A DNA stretch of 42,053 nucleotides, taken from Pseudoduganella buxea (GTDB lineage Bacteria > Pseudomonadota > Gammaproteobacteria > Burkholderiales > Burkholderiaceae_D). Each line of letters opens with the position of its first letter. Position 1 is the first letter of the stretch. Positions 7,311-15,547 of the stretch are shown piece by piece. The position numbers and the translations under genes were made by a program. Below the pieces are notes generated by a model. That model was given only the letters and a program-made list of their open reading frames with translations, searched no databases and was not told the origin of the DNA. Location of the stretch: the NCBI RefSeq assembly GCF_009720835.1, contig NZ_WNKZ01000054.1, positions 1 to 42,053 on the forward strand, in the 5' to 3' direction.

Positions 7311-9185
7311 TCAATCCGGCGACGTGCACAGGCAATGCGTCAGCGCCATGAAGGGCTTGCGCTGGGTCGTCATCTCGTTCAGCCAGTTCAGGTCGCGCGC
7401 GGCGTCGGTCGCCACGCCCAGCGGCATGCCGGTGGGGACCAGCGCGACGCCGGCTTCCTTCTGCAGCACCTTGACCATGGCCTTGGCGGCCGAACCGCCG
7501 AAGAACTCGACGAGCTTGTCGAACTTGCTGCCTTCGCGCTCGATGTAGACGACGCGCGTGTCGGCGCCCAGCTTGGCGCGGCGCGCGGCGGACTTCAGTG
7601 CATCGCCGAAGCTGCCCAGGGTGTCGACCAGGCCCCGTTCCTGCGCCTGCGCGCCCGTCCAGATGCGGCCCTGGGCGACGGCGTCGATCTTCTCCGGCGT
7701 CGTCTTGCGGGCCTTGGCCGCCTTGCCGGTGAATTCGCCGTAGATGCTGTTGACGGAAGCCTGCAGCAGCTGGCCGAAGCGGGGGTCCAGCGGGCGGGTC
7801 GGATCGCCCGCGCCGCCCAGCCACGTGGTGGTGTGGCCGGCGCTGTGGATGCCCACCTTGTCCATCACCTTTTCCACCGTGGGGAACAGCGCGAACACGC
7901 CGATCGAACCGGTGATGGTGGTGGGGTCGGCGATGATTTCGTCGGCCGCCATCGCGATCCAGTAGCCGCCCGAGGCGGCCACATTGCCCATCGAGACGAC
8001 GACGGGCTTGCCGGCCGCGCGCGTCAGTTCCAGCTCGCGCCGGATCAGTTCCGAACCGAAGGCGCTGCCGCCGGGCGAATCGACGCGCAGCACGATGGCC
8101 TTGATATTGTCGTCCTCGCGGGCCAGGCGGATCAGGTTCGACGTCGACAGGCCGCCGATCGAGCCCGGTGCGGCGATGCCGTCGCCGATCTCGCCCACGG
8201 CCATGACGACGCCGATGGCGTCGCCCGTCAGCGGCTGGTGCAGGCGCGCCAGGTACTCGTCGAAACCGACCTGGCGGAAGGATTTGCCGTCGGCGTCGGG
8301 CATGCCGCGCTGGAGCATCAGTTCTCTTATCTGGTCGCGCGTCTTCAGGCCATCCACCAGCTTGACCTGCTGGGCAAGGCGGGCCAGGTTGCCGCCGTTC
8401 GCTTCCAGCAGCTGCGGCAGGGTGTCGATGGCCTGCATGATGCTGCCCTTGGCCATCTTGCGCGCCGTCTCCACTTCCTGCGTGTAGCGGGCCCACAGGT
8501 CGTTGTTCAGGTAGGCGTCCGCCTCGCGCGCGGCGTCGGACGGGCCGTTGCCGATGAACGGCTCGGCCGCGCTCTTGAAGGTGCCGACCTTGATCAGGTT
8601 GACCGTGATGCCCAGCTTGTCGAGGGCATCGCGGTAGTAGTTGCGGTACTGGCCGAAGCCGTCCAGGATCACGCTGCCCATCGGGTGCACATACACTTCG
8701 CTGGCATGCGAGGCCACCTGGTACTGGCGCTGGTTGAAGTTCGAGCCCCACGCCACGACGGTCTTGCCGCTGGCCTTGAAGCGGTCGATGCCGGCCGCCA
8801 CTTCGCGCAGCATGGCCTGGCCGCCGCCGTCCATCTCGTCCAGCACCAGCACGGCGCCGGCGATCTGCGGGTCGCGCGCGGCGGCGTCGAGCACCTTCAG
8901 CACGTCGCGCAACTGGACGAAGCGGCGCCCGTCGTCGTCACCGATATTGGCCAGCTGCGCCAGCTTGGCGCCGCCCGGGGTCTGCTCGACCAGCTGGCCG
9001 TTCAGGTTCAGCACCAGCATGGTCTTGTTCCCCAGCGGCTTGACGCCGCCGCCGAAGATGGCGTACAGCAGCGCGATCAGGATGACGAGGAAAATCAGGT
9101 TGAGAACGGCGCGGCGGCTGGCATCGATGAAGCGCCAGACGCGCCCAAGGCCGCCGCGCAGGGTGGATGCTACGGATCGGGACAT
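7311..9185 (-). CDS. sppA: Signal peptide peptidase SppA, 67-kDa type
   Basis: This 624-residue inner-membrane serine protease clears cleaved signal peptides. It has one N-terminal membrane anchor (about 28-45) and two tandem ClpP-like halves, as in the E. coli enzyme. The Ser/Lys dyad is visible: Lys204 in VGTFKSAAEPF in the first half, and Ser405 in NVAASGGYWIA in the second half. VDSPGGSAFGSE (369-380) is the oxyanion strand. Length and catalytic spacing match the long family form (E. coli Lys209 and Ser409). The ATG at 9185 has AGGAG five bases upstream. It lies 60 bases downstream of the symporter gene and directly upstream of the SMI1/KNR4 gene, so the three may share a transcript. Confidence 0.95.
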   Translation of the reverse strand: MSRSVASTLRGGLGRVWRFIDASRRAVLNLIFLVILIALLYAIFGGGVKPLGNKTMLVLNLNGQLVEQTPGGAKLAQLANIGDDDGRRFVQLRDVLKVLDAAARDPQIAGAVLVLDEMDGGGQAMLREVAAGIDRFKASGKTVVAWGSNFNQRQYQVASHASEVYVHPMGSVILDGFGQYRNYYRDALDKLGITVNLIKVGTFKSAAEPFIGNGPSDAAREADAYLNNDLWARYTQEVETARKMAKGSIMQAIDTLPQLLEANGGNLARLAQQVKLVDGLKTRDQIRELMLQRGMPDADGKSFRQVGFDEYLARLHQPLTGDAIGVVMAVGEIGDGIAAPGSIGGLSTSNLIRLAREDDNIKAIVLRVDSPGGSAFGSELIRRELELTRAAGKPVVVSMGNVAASGGYWIAMAADEIIADPTTITGSIGVFALFPTVEKVMDKVGIHSAGHTTTWLGGAGDPTRPLDPRFGQLLQASVNSIYGEFTGKAAKARKTTPEKIDAVAQGRIWTGAQAQERGLVDTLGSFGDALKSAARRAKLGADTRVVYIEREGSKFDKLVEFFGGSAAKAMVKVLQKEAGVALVPTGMPLGVATDAARDLNWLNEMTTQRKPFMALTHCLCTSPD

Positions 9186-9245
9186 CGGAACTCCTGAATG
9201 AGAAAAACGTGAATAAGGGACTGTAACAGCCGAATGTAAAAAATT

Positions 9246-10727
9246 CTATTGCGCTACGGTCACACTGGCGCGGGCCTGACCCGGTATTGAGATCAGCCAA
9301 AGTCCCGCCATCACGAACAGGCCGTTAATGAGCAGCAGTTCGAGGCCCAGCCGGTAGCTGCCGAACAGGGCCGCCTGCTGCCATTCCAGCACCGCGCACA
9401 GCATGGGGCCGGCCAGTACGACGACCGGCACCCACCGTTCGCGCACGCCGCGGCTGCTCAGCAGGCCGAAGCCGAACAGGCCGAGCAGCGGCCCATAGGT
9501 GTAGCCGGCCAGCTTCAGGATGACACCGATCATGCTGGCGCTGTCGATCCACTTGAACACCATCACGAGCAGCAGGAACAGCGCGCAGAAACCCAGGTGC
9601 ACGCGGTGGCGCCAGCGCACGCGGCTTGCTTCCGGCAAGCTGCCTCTTTCCCCCGGCCTCTGGATGCCCAGCAGGTCGATGCAGAACGACGACGTCAGCG
9701 CCGTGATGGCCCCGTCGGCACTGGGGAACAGCGCGCTCACCAGACCGATGAAGAAGACCAGCTGCACGAAGGCCGGCAGGCGCTCCATGACGACGGCCGG
9801 GAACAGCTTGTCGCCGGTGGCGGCGATGCCCGCCTGCGGCGCGTACAGGTGCAGCAGGCCGCCCAGGAACAGGAAAAGCGCCAGCACCAGCACGAGGATG
9901 AGGGTCAGCAGCAGCATGTTCTTCTGCGCCCCGGCCAGGGTGCGCACGGAGATATTCTTCTGCATCATCTCCTGGTCCATGCCCGTCATGGCGATCGTGA
10001 TGAAGGCGCCCGCCACCACCTGCTTCCAGAAGAAGGTAGGGCTGTCGACGTTCCAGTCGAACACCCGCGCCAGCCCGGCCGCCTGCATTTGCGCCAGGCC
10101 GCCGGCCACGTCGAGGTCCATCCGGTGCAGCAGGAACCACGTGCACGTGACGAGGCCCGTCAGCATGCCCGCCGTCTGCAGCATGTCGGTCCAGACGATG
10201 GTCTTGACGCCACCTTCATAGGTGTACAGCAGGATCATCGCCAGGATCACCAGGTTGGTCGCCCAGAATGGCACGCCCAGCCGGTCGAGGATGGTGGCCT
10301 GCAGGATGTTGACGACCAGGTAGAGCCGCGCCGTCGCGCCCAGGGTGCGCGAGACGATGAAGAAGGCGGCGCCGCTCTGGTAGGCGCGCCGTCCCAGCCG
10401 CACATCGAGGTAGTGGTAGATCGACGTCAGGCGCAGCCGGTAGTACAGCGGCAGCAGCACGACCGTCACCAGCAGGTAGCCCAGCACATAGCCCAGGGTG
10501 ATCTGCAGGTAGCCGAAGCCGTCGCGCCCCACCGCGCCGGGCACGCTGATGAACGTCACGCCGGAAAGCGTGGTGCCCACCATGCCGAAAGCCACCAGGC
10601 CCCAGTGCGAGCGCTTGTTCCCGATGAAGAAGCTGTCGTTATTGGCGCCGCGCGACGTGAACCAGGCCACGCCCAGCAGCAGGCCGAAATAGGCGAAGAT
10701 GACGAGAAACAGGAATACGGGCGACAT
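9246..10727 (-). CDS. Sodium:solute symporter (SSS family)
   Basis: This 493-residue inner-membrane transporter has about 13 hydrophobic helices and couples solute uptake to sodium. Family landmarks include SRGANNDSFFIGNKR after helix 1, GMVGTTLSGVTFISVPGA in helix 2, and a conserved DQEMMQK segment in the middle (about residue 255). FPSADGAITAL precedes a late helix. The solute (sugar, amino acid, carboxylate or nucleoside) cannot be told from sequence. I chose ATG 10727, where the hydrophobic N-terminus begins. An in-frame TTG at 10769 would add 14 residues. Neither has a clear ribosome binding site. The gene is divergent from dgt with about 110 bases between them. Confidence 0.88.
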   Translation of the reverse strand: MSPVFLFLVIFAYFGLLLGVAWFTSRGANNDSFFIGNKRSHWGLVAFGMVGTTLSGVTFISVPGAVGRDGFGYLQITLGYVLGYLLVTVVLLPLYYRLRLTSIYHYLDVRLGRRAYQSGAAFFIVSRTLGATARLYLVVNILQATILDRLGVPFWATNLVILAMILLYTYEGGVKTIVWTDMLQTAGMLTGLVTCTWFLLHRMDLDVAGGLAQMQAAGLARVFDWNVDSPTFFWKQVVAGAFITIAMTGMDQEMMQKNISVRTLAGAQKNMLLLTLILVLVLALFLFLGGLLHLYAPQAGIAATGDKLFPAVVMERLPAFVQLVFFIGLVSALFPSADGAITALTSSFCIDLLGIQRPGERGSLPEASRVRWRHRVHLGFCALFLLLVMVFKWIDSASMIGVILKLAGYTYGPLLGLFGFGLLSSRGVRERWVPVVVLAGPMLCAVLEWQQAALFGSYRLGLELLLINGLFVMAGLWLISIPGQARASVTVAQ

Positions 10728-10838
10728 GGGGGCAGCGGCTTTCAAGGCGATAAGTGGAACGGGCTGCAATATACACCGCCCGGCCCGGGGCGCCGTGGTC
10801 TAGAATCGCGTGACGCTTCGCAGAGAGGAAAACGCATC

Positions 10839-12065
10839 ATGTACGACGAACCGACCATCGCCTATGCCAGGGAGCAGGAAGCACGCGTGCTGCCGCTGGA
10901 ATACCGGGTCCACGCGCAGCGGGACGGCCGCGCCGAGGGCCGCGAGGAATGCATGCGCGATTATGCGCGCGTGCTGTACTCCGCCTCGTTCCGGCGCCTG
11001 CAGGGCAAGATGCAGCTGCTGGGCGTGGATGCCAACAACTTCAACCGCAACCGGCTGACGCACAGCCTGGAAGTGGCGCAGATCGCCCGCTCGATCGCGG
11101 CGGACCTGGGCCTGGGCCGCAGCGTCGTGGCCGAGACCTGCGCGCTGGCCCACGATATCGGCAATCCGCCCTTCGGCCACTACGGCGAGCGCATCCTGGA
11201 CGAGCTGGGCGCCGGCTGCGGGGGGTTCGAGGGTAACGCACAAGCCTTCCGCATCCTGCGCACCTTGGAAAAGAAACATCACGCCTACGCTGGCCTGAAC
11301 CTGACGGTGCGCTCGCTGGCAGGCATTACCAAGTATTTCTATACCCGTACCGAGAACCCGCGCAAGTTCCTGTACGACGACGACCACGCCTTCCTGACGG
11401 GCGAACTGGCCCGCCATGGCCTGGACATCCGCAAGAGCATCGACGCGCAGATCATGGACCTGTCCGACGAAATCGCCTACGCCGCCCACGACCTGGAAGA
11501 TGCGCTCAGCTTCGGCATCATCACGTGGGGCGAGATCCTGCACGAGTTCAAGATCAGCAAGAAGTTCGCCGATGCCTACCAGCCGTTCTCGGACATCGCC
11601 CACGGCGCCCACGAGGAGGCGCTGAAATCGGAAGCCCAGGCCAGCTCGGAGGAATACTCCATCGTGCTGCGCAAGGAGATGACGTCGCAGATCGTCCATG
11701 AGCTGTGCCGCGACATCGCCGTCGTCGATGGCGAGCACGGGCCGGAACTGGGCTACCGCTCGATGGGCGCGCTGGCCACGGGCCTGAAGAACCTGCTGTG
11801 GCGCGCCATCCTGCGCAAGAAGGACGTGCAGCTGTACGAGAAGCGGGGCGAGAAGATCATCCGCGGGCTGTTCGAAGTGCTGACGGACCAGGCCTACAAC
11901 AAGGACAACGTGCTGCTGCCGCCCGAGCTGCGCTGCCTGCACGACTCGCGCGAGCGCCTCGTGATCGACTATATCGCCGGCATGATGGACTCGTCGGCCG
12001 CCCAGGAATACGAAAAATACTTCGGCAAGGGCAGCCTGGACAACATCTACTGGAAGGCCAGATGA
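10839..12065 (+). CDS. dgt: dGTP triphosphohydrolase (HD domain)
   Basis: The 408-residue product resembles deoxyguanosinetriphosphate triphosphohydrolases, which cleave dGTP to deoxyguanosine and triphosphate and limit the dNTP pool. The N-terminus has the YSASFRRLQGKMQ motif. The metal-binding HD motif follows as RLTHSLEVAQIARS and then CALAHDIGNPPFGHYGE, with a downstream SDEIAYAAHDLEDA carrying the last metal ligand. The length suits the Dgt-like protein family found in many beta-proteobacteria. The ATG at 10839 has a GAGAGGA site; upstream in-frame extension runs antisense to the symporter gene and is not credible. The stop shares ATGA with the next gene, so translation is probably coupled. 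Confidence 0.9.
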   Translation: MYDEPTIAYAREQEARVLPLEYRVHAQRDGRAEGREECMRDYARVLYSASFRRLQGKMQLLGVDANNFNRNRLTHSLEVAQIARSIAADLGLGRSVVAETCALAHDIGNPPFGHYGERILDELGAGCGGFEGNAQAFRILRTLEKKHHAYAGLNLTVRSLAGITKYFYTRTENPRKFLYDDDHAFLTGELARHGLDIRKSIDAQIMDLSDEIAYAAHDLEDALSFGIITWGEILHEFKISKKFADAYQPFSDIAHGAHEEALKSEAQASSEEYSIVLRKEMTSQIVHELCRDIAVVDGEHGPELGYRSMGALATGLKNLLWRAILRKKDVQLYEKRGEKIIRGLFEVLTDQAYNKDNVLLPPELRCLHDSRERLVIDYIAGMMDSSAAQEYEKYFGKGSLDNIYWKAR

Positions 12066-13120
12066 AGGACTTCGCCCTCGACGCGGAAGACTGCCGCGCC
12101 GCCGACGCGGCGGGCTGGCTCACGCCCGCGCAGCAGGCCCTTATCCACCGCAACGGCTGGCTGAAGATGCTGGCGCCGCGCGCCTGCGGCGGCCTGGAAC
12201 TGCCGCTGCCGGACGTGGTGCGGCTGGAGGAAGCCATCGCCGCGCAGGATGGCAGCGTGGGCTGGGTCGTCACCCTGTGCGCCGGCGCCGGCTGGTTCGC
12301 CGGCTTCCTGCCTTCGGCGCTGGCCCGATCGATCCTGTCCACGCCGGGCGTATGCGTGGCCGGCAGCGGCGCACCGACGGGTCACGCCGTGCGTGAAGGC
12401 GACGGCTGGCGCATCACGGGCCGGTGGGACTATGCCAGCGGCGCGCCGATGGCCACCCACTTCACCTTGAACGCCGTGCTGCGCGACGATGACGACGATG
12501 CCCCGGGCAGCGCGCCGCGCATCCGCGCCTTCATCTTCCCGGCCGAACACGTGACGGTGGAGCCGACCTGGGGCAGCATCGGCCTGCACGCGTCGGCCTC
12601 GCACAGCTACCGCATCGACGGCGCCTGGGTCCCGGCGGAATACGCCTTTACCATCGACCCGGCCTGCGCCACGGCGCCCGGACCCTTGTATCGCTTCCCG
12701 TTCATGCCGCTCGCCTTCGTCACCTTGGGCGCCAACCTGCTCGGCATGGCACGGCACTTCCTGGCACTGGCGCGGCTCGTGCTGGCCACGCGCCGGCAAA
12801 GCGCCGCCGCCCCGCCCCTGCTGGCGTTGCCCCATGTGGCAGCCCGGCTCGATGGGCAGGACGCGGCCGTCGACGCGGTGCGCACGCGCTTCTACCGGCT
12901 GCTCGATGCGGCCTGGGGTGCCGCGGCGAACGGGGATACCTTCGACCCGGCGCCCCTGCAGGCCGTGGCGCTGGAACTGGTCGAAACGTGCCGGCACGCG
13001 GTGGACACGATCTACCCTTACTGCGGCTTGCAGGCGGCCCACCGGGGCAGCGACTTGAACCGGGTCTGGCGCGATTTTCACACGGCCACGCAGCACGCGC
13101 TGCTGCTGCCGGCGGGCTGA
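12062..13120 (+). CDS. Acyl-CoA dehydrogenase-fold flavoprotein
   Basis: The 352-residue product has the acyl-CoA dehydrogenase / flavin-dependent monooxygenase fold. The N-terminal helical domain has MLAPRACGGLELPLPDV (about 36-52) and AQDGSVGWVV. The middle beta domain has GDGWRITGRWDYASGA (about 115-130). The C-terminal helical domain ends in RVWRDFHTATQHALL, as in HsaA/DszC-type hydroxylases. No clear catalytic glutamate of true acyl-CoA dehydrogenases stands out, which favours the monooxygenase-like branch; the substrate is unknown. It shares four bases with dgt, an odd partner, so linkage may reflect convenience rather than a pathway. Confidence 0.78.
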   Translation: MKDFALDAEDCRAADAAGWLTPAQQALIHRNGWLKMLAPRACGGLELPLPDVVRLEEAIAAQDGSVGWVVTLCAGAGWFAGFLPSALARSILSTPGVCVAGSGAPTGHAVREGDGWRITGRWDYASGAPMATHFTLNAVLRDDDDDAPGSAPRIRAFIFPAEHVTVEPTWGSIGLHASASHSYRIDGAWVPAEYAFTIDPACATAPGPLYRFPFMPLAFVTLGANLLGMARHFLALARLVLATRRQSAAAPPLLALPHVAARLDGQDAAVDAVRTRFYRLLDAAWGAAANGDTFDPAPLQAVALELVETCRHAVDTIYPYCGLQAAHRGSDLNRVWRDFHTATQHALLLPAG

Positions 13121-13125
13121 AACGC

Positions 13126-13131
13126 TATACT
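13126..13131 (+). promoter_or_regulatory. Candidate -10 box of the DUF3861 gene
   Basis: TATACT lies 21 bases before the ATG at 13152, between the flavoprotein stop and an AGGAGG ribosome site. It matches five of six consensus bases. The -35 region falls inside the upstream gene and is weak. Confidence 0.35.
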
Positions 13132-13151
13132 GCACAGCCAAGGAGGCCATC

Positions 13152-13478
13152 ATGAAACAGCACCGTTACCGCGTAACCCTGGAACACCTGACCGACGCCG
13201 CCGGCGCCGGTTCCAGCCACGAGCCGCTGCAGTTTGAAGTGGGCAATCACGACGACATCATCGCCATCGTGCGCCGCATGCGCAGCCGGGGCGACTTCGA
13301 CGAGCAGTCCGCCACGTCGTTTGCCGTCGGCCTGAAGCTGTTCAGCGAAGTGATGCTGGAACAGAAGGACCACCCCCTGTTTGCCGCCTTCAAGCCGCAT
13401 TTCCAGCAGTTCATGAAGCAATTGAAGAAGGGCCCGGCCTCTACCGCGCCTGGGGCCGGAGTGACGGACCAGCGCTAG
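13152..13478 (+). CDS. DUF3861-family protein
   Basis: This is a 108-residue cytosolic protein of unknown function. The core matches DUF3861: KQHRYRVTLEHL at the start, PLQFEVGNHDDIIAIVRRM (about 26-44), then FAVGLKLFSEVMLEQ and FQQFMKQLKK. The last 14 residues are a loose Ala/Gly/Pro tail. The ATG at 13152 is preceded by a strong AGGAGG and its own -10 box. The TAG stop at 13476-13478 borrows its last base from the start of the foldback element, so the element may have reshaped the 3' end. Confidence 0.82.
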   Translation: MKQHRYRVTLEHLTDAAGAGSSHEPLQFEVGNHDDIIAIVRRMRSRGDFDEQSATSFAVGLKLFSEVMLEQKDHPLFAAFKPHFQQFMKQLKKGPASTAPGAGVTDQR

Positions 13479-13640
13479 GGAATCGCTGATTTATTGCTGG
13501 TGGATGAGATTCGTCTTGAAAAACGTGTCCAGCAAGACGCAAATGCCCTGTCATACCAGGGTATGGCGGGGCATTTGTGGCGCAGCTGGGCGCGTTTTCT
13601 CACGGCGAAGATCGCCGCCATGAATAAATCAGCGGTTCCC
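13478..13640. mobile_element. 163-bp foldback (MITE-like) element
   Basis: The element starts GGGAATCGCTGATTTATT (13478-13495) and ends with the near-perfect inverse (13623-13640): 17 of 18 bases pair. The inverted symmetry continues through nearly the whole element to a central hairpin, 13540-13557 with 13560-13577, where 16 of 18 pair around a 2-base loop. A TA dinucleotide flanks each side, consistent with a 2-base target duplication as in some IS5-family groups. There is no transposase, so it would be moved by an enzyme encoded elsewhere. Both neighbouring genes end at its edges. I saw no second copy in the window. The IS5-type assignment is inference. Confidence 0.7.
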
Positions 13641-14086
13641 TACGGACGGCCGGCGAGCACGGCCCGGAAGGTCACTTCCACCAGTTGGGCGGGAAACGCC
13701 AGGCGCGAGACGCCGATCAGGTTGCTGGCGCACTGCGGCTGGTCGACGCCGTACATGGCTTTCCGGACCTTGCCCGCCGCGGCGAAGGCCGCGTCCACGT
13801 CGAGCACGTACAGGGTTTCCTCGACGACGTCGTCCAGACCTGCGCCGTAGCGGGCCAGCAAGGCCTTGGCATTCAGGTAGGTCTGGTGCAGCTGGGCTTC
13901 CATCTGTGAAAAATCGACGGGCTTGCCCGCGGCGTCGACGTCGGCCGGCGCCACCAGCCGGCCTTCGCCGTCATGGCTCAACTGGCCGGAAATATAGATC
14001 GTGTCCTTGACCTGGACGGCCTGCACATAACCGTACTGGTCTTCCCACGCTACGCCGAAGTTCTCGACTTTTTTCTCGATTGGCAT
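13640..14086 (-). CDS. RidA/YjgF-family protein
   Basis: This 148-residue protein is of the trimeric RidA superfamily, whose best-known members hydrolyse reactive enamine/imine intermediates; others act on different substrates. DTIYISGQLSHDGEGRL (about 28-44) and QTYLNAKALLARYGAGLDDV (about 70-89) are family landmarks, as is the late FPAQLVEVTFRAVL. The catalytic-type arginine near the C-terminus of canonical RidA (within a CRxE motif) is not obvious, so the activity may differ. The ATG at 14086 follows GGAGGG. Its TAG stop (13640-13642) overlaps the edge of the foldback element. Confidence 0.82.
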   Translation of the reverse strand: MPIEKKVENFGVAWEDQYGYVQAVQVKDTIYISGQLSHDGEGRLVAPADVDAAGKPVDFSQMEAQLHQTYLNAKALLARYGAGLDDVVEETLYVLDVDAAFAAAGKVRKAMYGVDQPQCASNLIGVSRLAFPAQLVEVTFRAVLAGRP

Positions 14087-14242
14087 GCTGTTTCGCCCTC
14101 CATGAAAGTGACGGTGCGGCAGGCGCACTGCCCGCCCGATCCGTGGATGATAACGTTGCCGGCCCAGGGCCGCCTCCCTCATGCAGCGCAGGCGGTTTTC
14201 TCCCGATGGTTTCCGCAACCGACCGCGTAGGGCGAGCGCCGG

Positions 14243-14737
14243 CTAGTCGCAGCTGCTGCGGTCGGCCGCGGCGCGGATCTCCGTCCCCTGGTGAAAAGTG
14301 TTTTTCCAGCCGTCCCGCTGCAGCACCCAGATGCGCACATACCGGCCATGGAAGACCTTGCGGCCTTCCTCCTGGCTGTGAAACTCGCCGGCGACGATGG
14401 CCGTCTTGCCGCCATCGAGCAGCTGGATTTCCGCCGTGTCGTTGTAATAGGTCTGGAAACGGAAATCGCCCCGCTCCAGCGCGGTCAGCAGCTCCGTCTT
14501 GCTGCGAACCCTGCCCCGGCTTTCCACGTGACGATAGTAGCGGTCCATCAGGCGCTGCAGGGCCGGAATGTCCCGTTGCACGATGGCGTCGGCCCGCTGC
14601 TTTTCGAGCGCCATCAACGCCGACTCGGTCGCACTCCGGGCGGGCGCGTTGCGCGTGGTCGATGACTGCGCTGCGGCGGCGTGGCAGCCCAGAGACTGGA
14701 CCACGAAGAAAACCAGGACAGCGGCCAGCACTTTCAT
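14243..14737 (-). CDS. Exported NTF2-like protein (DUF4440)
   Basis: The 164-residue product has a signal peptide (about residues 1-23, hydrophobic core VLAAVLVFFVV, cleavage near AAAAQ) and a single NTF2-like cone domain. That domain starts with a helix (SALMALEKQRADAIVQRD, 40-57) and has the family strands ending in RYVRIWVLQRDGWKNTFHQGT. DUF4440 proteins bind or turn over small molecules, but the function here is unknown. The start has GAGGGGGA upstream. There is no clear operon partner; the LytTR regulator begins beyond a 100-base gap on the same strand. Confidence 0.75.
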   Translation of the reverse strand: MKVLAAVLVFFVVQSLGCHAAAAQSSTTRNAPARSATESALMALEKQRADAIVQRDIPALQRLMDRYYRHVESRGRVRSKTELLTALERGDFRFQTYYNDTAEIQLLDGGKTAIVAGEFHSQEEGRKVFHGRYVRIWVLQRDGWKNTFHQGTEIRAAADRSSCD

Positions 14738-14839
14738 TACACATCCCCCTCGGCATGGACCTCAAGCACGCTAGCGATCATAGCAGTACCGGCCGCGTCC
14801 CGGCAGTCTGCAAGCCGCCCGCATGCGCGCTGGCCCACG

Positions 14840-15547
14840 CTAGGTCTCACCCAGGCTGTCGAGGATCGCCTTGCGGTAGCTTCGGCTGATGCGCAGGCGT
14901 TCGCCGGTGCGCAGCACCGCTTCGTATTCGCCATCGGCACGAAGCTCGAGCGTGGCGATCCGGTCGAGATTGACGATGGCGGAGCGGTGTATGCGGCGAA
15001 AGCCGTGCGCGGCCAGCAGGCCATCGAGCTCGGTCAGGCTGCGGCGCAGCATGTGGGCACGCCCGCCCGCATGCAGGGTCGAATAGTAGTCGCTGGCCTC
15101 GACCCAATCGATTTCGGCGAACTTCACGACATCGAGCGTGCCGGCGTTCCTGACCAGGAAGCGGCGGCCCATTCCCGATCCCGCCACGCGCGCCTTCACC
15201 CGCGCCAGCACCGTGAAGAAGCGCGCGTCACCGAAGGGCTTCAGGATATAGTCGAGCGCGCCCACTTCGAACGCCTTCAGCGCGAACTGGTGATGGGCCG
15301 TGACGAAGACGATGGCAAATTCCGGCGCCGAACCGAGGCGCTCGAGCAAGGTGAAGCCGTCGCATTCCGGCATTTCAATGTCGAGGAAGACGAGGTCTGG
15401 CCGGCACGCCGGCAGGGCCGCCATGGCTTCCTCGGCACAGCCACACTGGGCCACCACCTCGATGGCAGGGTCCTGCGCCAGCAGCGCCACCAGGTTGCGG
15501 CGCGCCAGCGGTTCATCGTCGACGATCACGGCCCGCAAGGCACTCAT
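14840..15547 (-). CDS. LytTR-family response regulator
   Basis: The 235-residue product has a receiver domain followed by a LytTR DNA-binding domain. The receiver (1-120) shows the acidic pair DDE at 10-12, the phosphoacceptor Asp56 in VFLDIEMP, Thr83, and Lys103 in LKPFG. The LytTR part (about 135-235) contains VKFAEIDWVEASDYYSTLHA, RRSLTELDGLL and FRRIHRSAIVNLDRI, the standard landmarks. It is translated from an ATGA overlap with the sensor kinase gene just upstream, so the two form one two-component system. Targets are unknown; the divergent DJ-1-like gene upstream of the kinase is the nearest candidate. Confidence 0.93.
   Translation of the reverse strand: MSALRAVIVDDEPLARRNLVALLAQDPAIEVVAQCGCAEEAMAALPACRPDLVFLDIEMPECDGFTLLERLGSAPEFAIVFVTAHHQFALKAFEVGALDYILKPFGDARFFTVLARVKARVAGSGMGRRFLVRNAGTLDVVKFAEIDWVEASDYYSTLHAGGRAHMLRRSLTELDGLLAAHGFRRIHRSAIVNLDRIATLELRADGEYEAVLRTGERLRISRSYRKAILDSLGET

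Noticed and set aside
7239..9197. A 652-codon plus-strand frame over sppA
   Set aside because: Antisense shadow of sppA, with biased composition and no recognisable domains.
9597..10838. N-terminal extension of the dGTPase frame
   Set aside because: It is antisense to the symporter gene. A clear ribosome site and the conserved start place the real ATG at 10839.
13535..13580. Inner hairpin of the foldback element as an intrinsic terminator
   Set aside because: No T run follows on either strand; the symmetry extends over the entire element instead.
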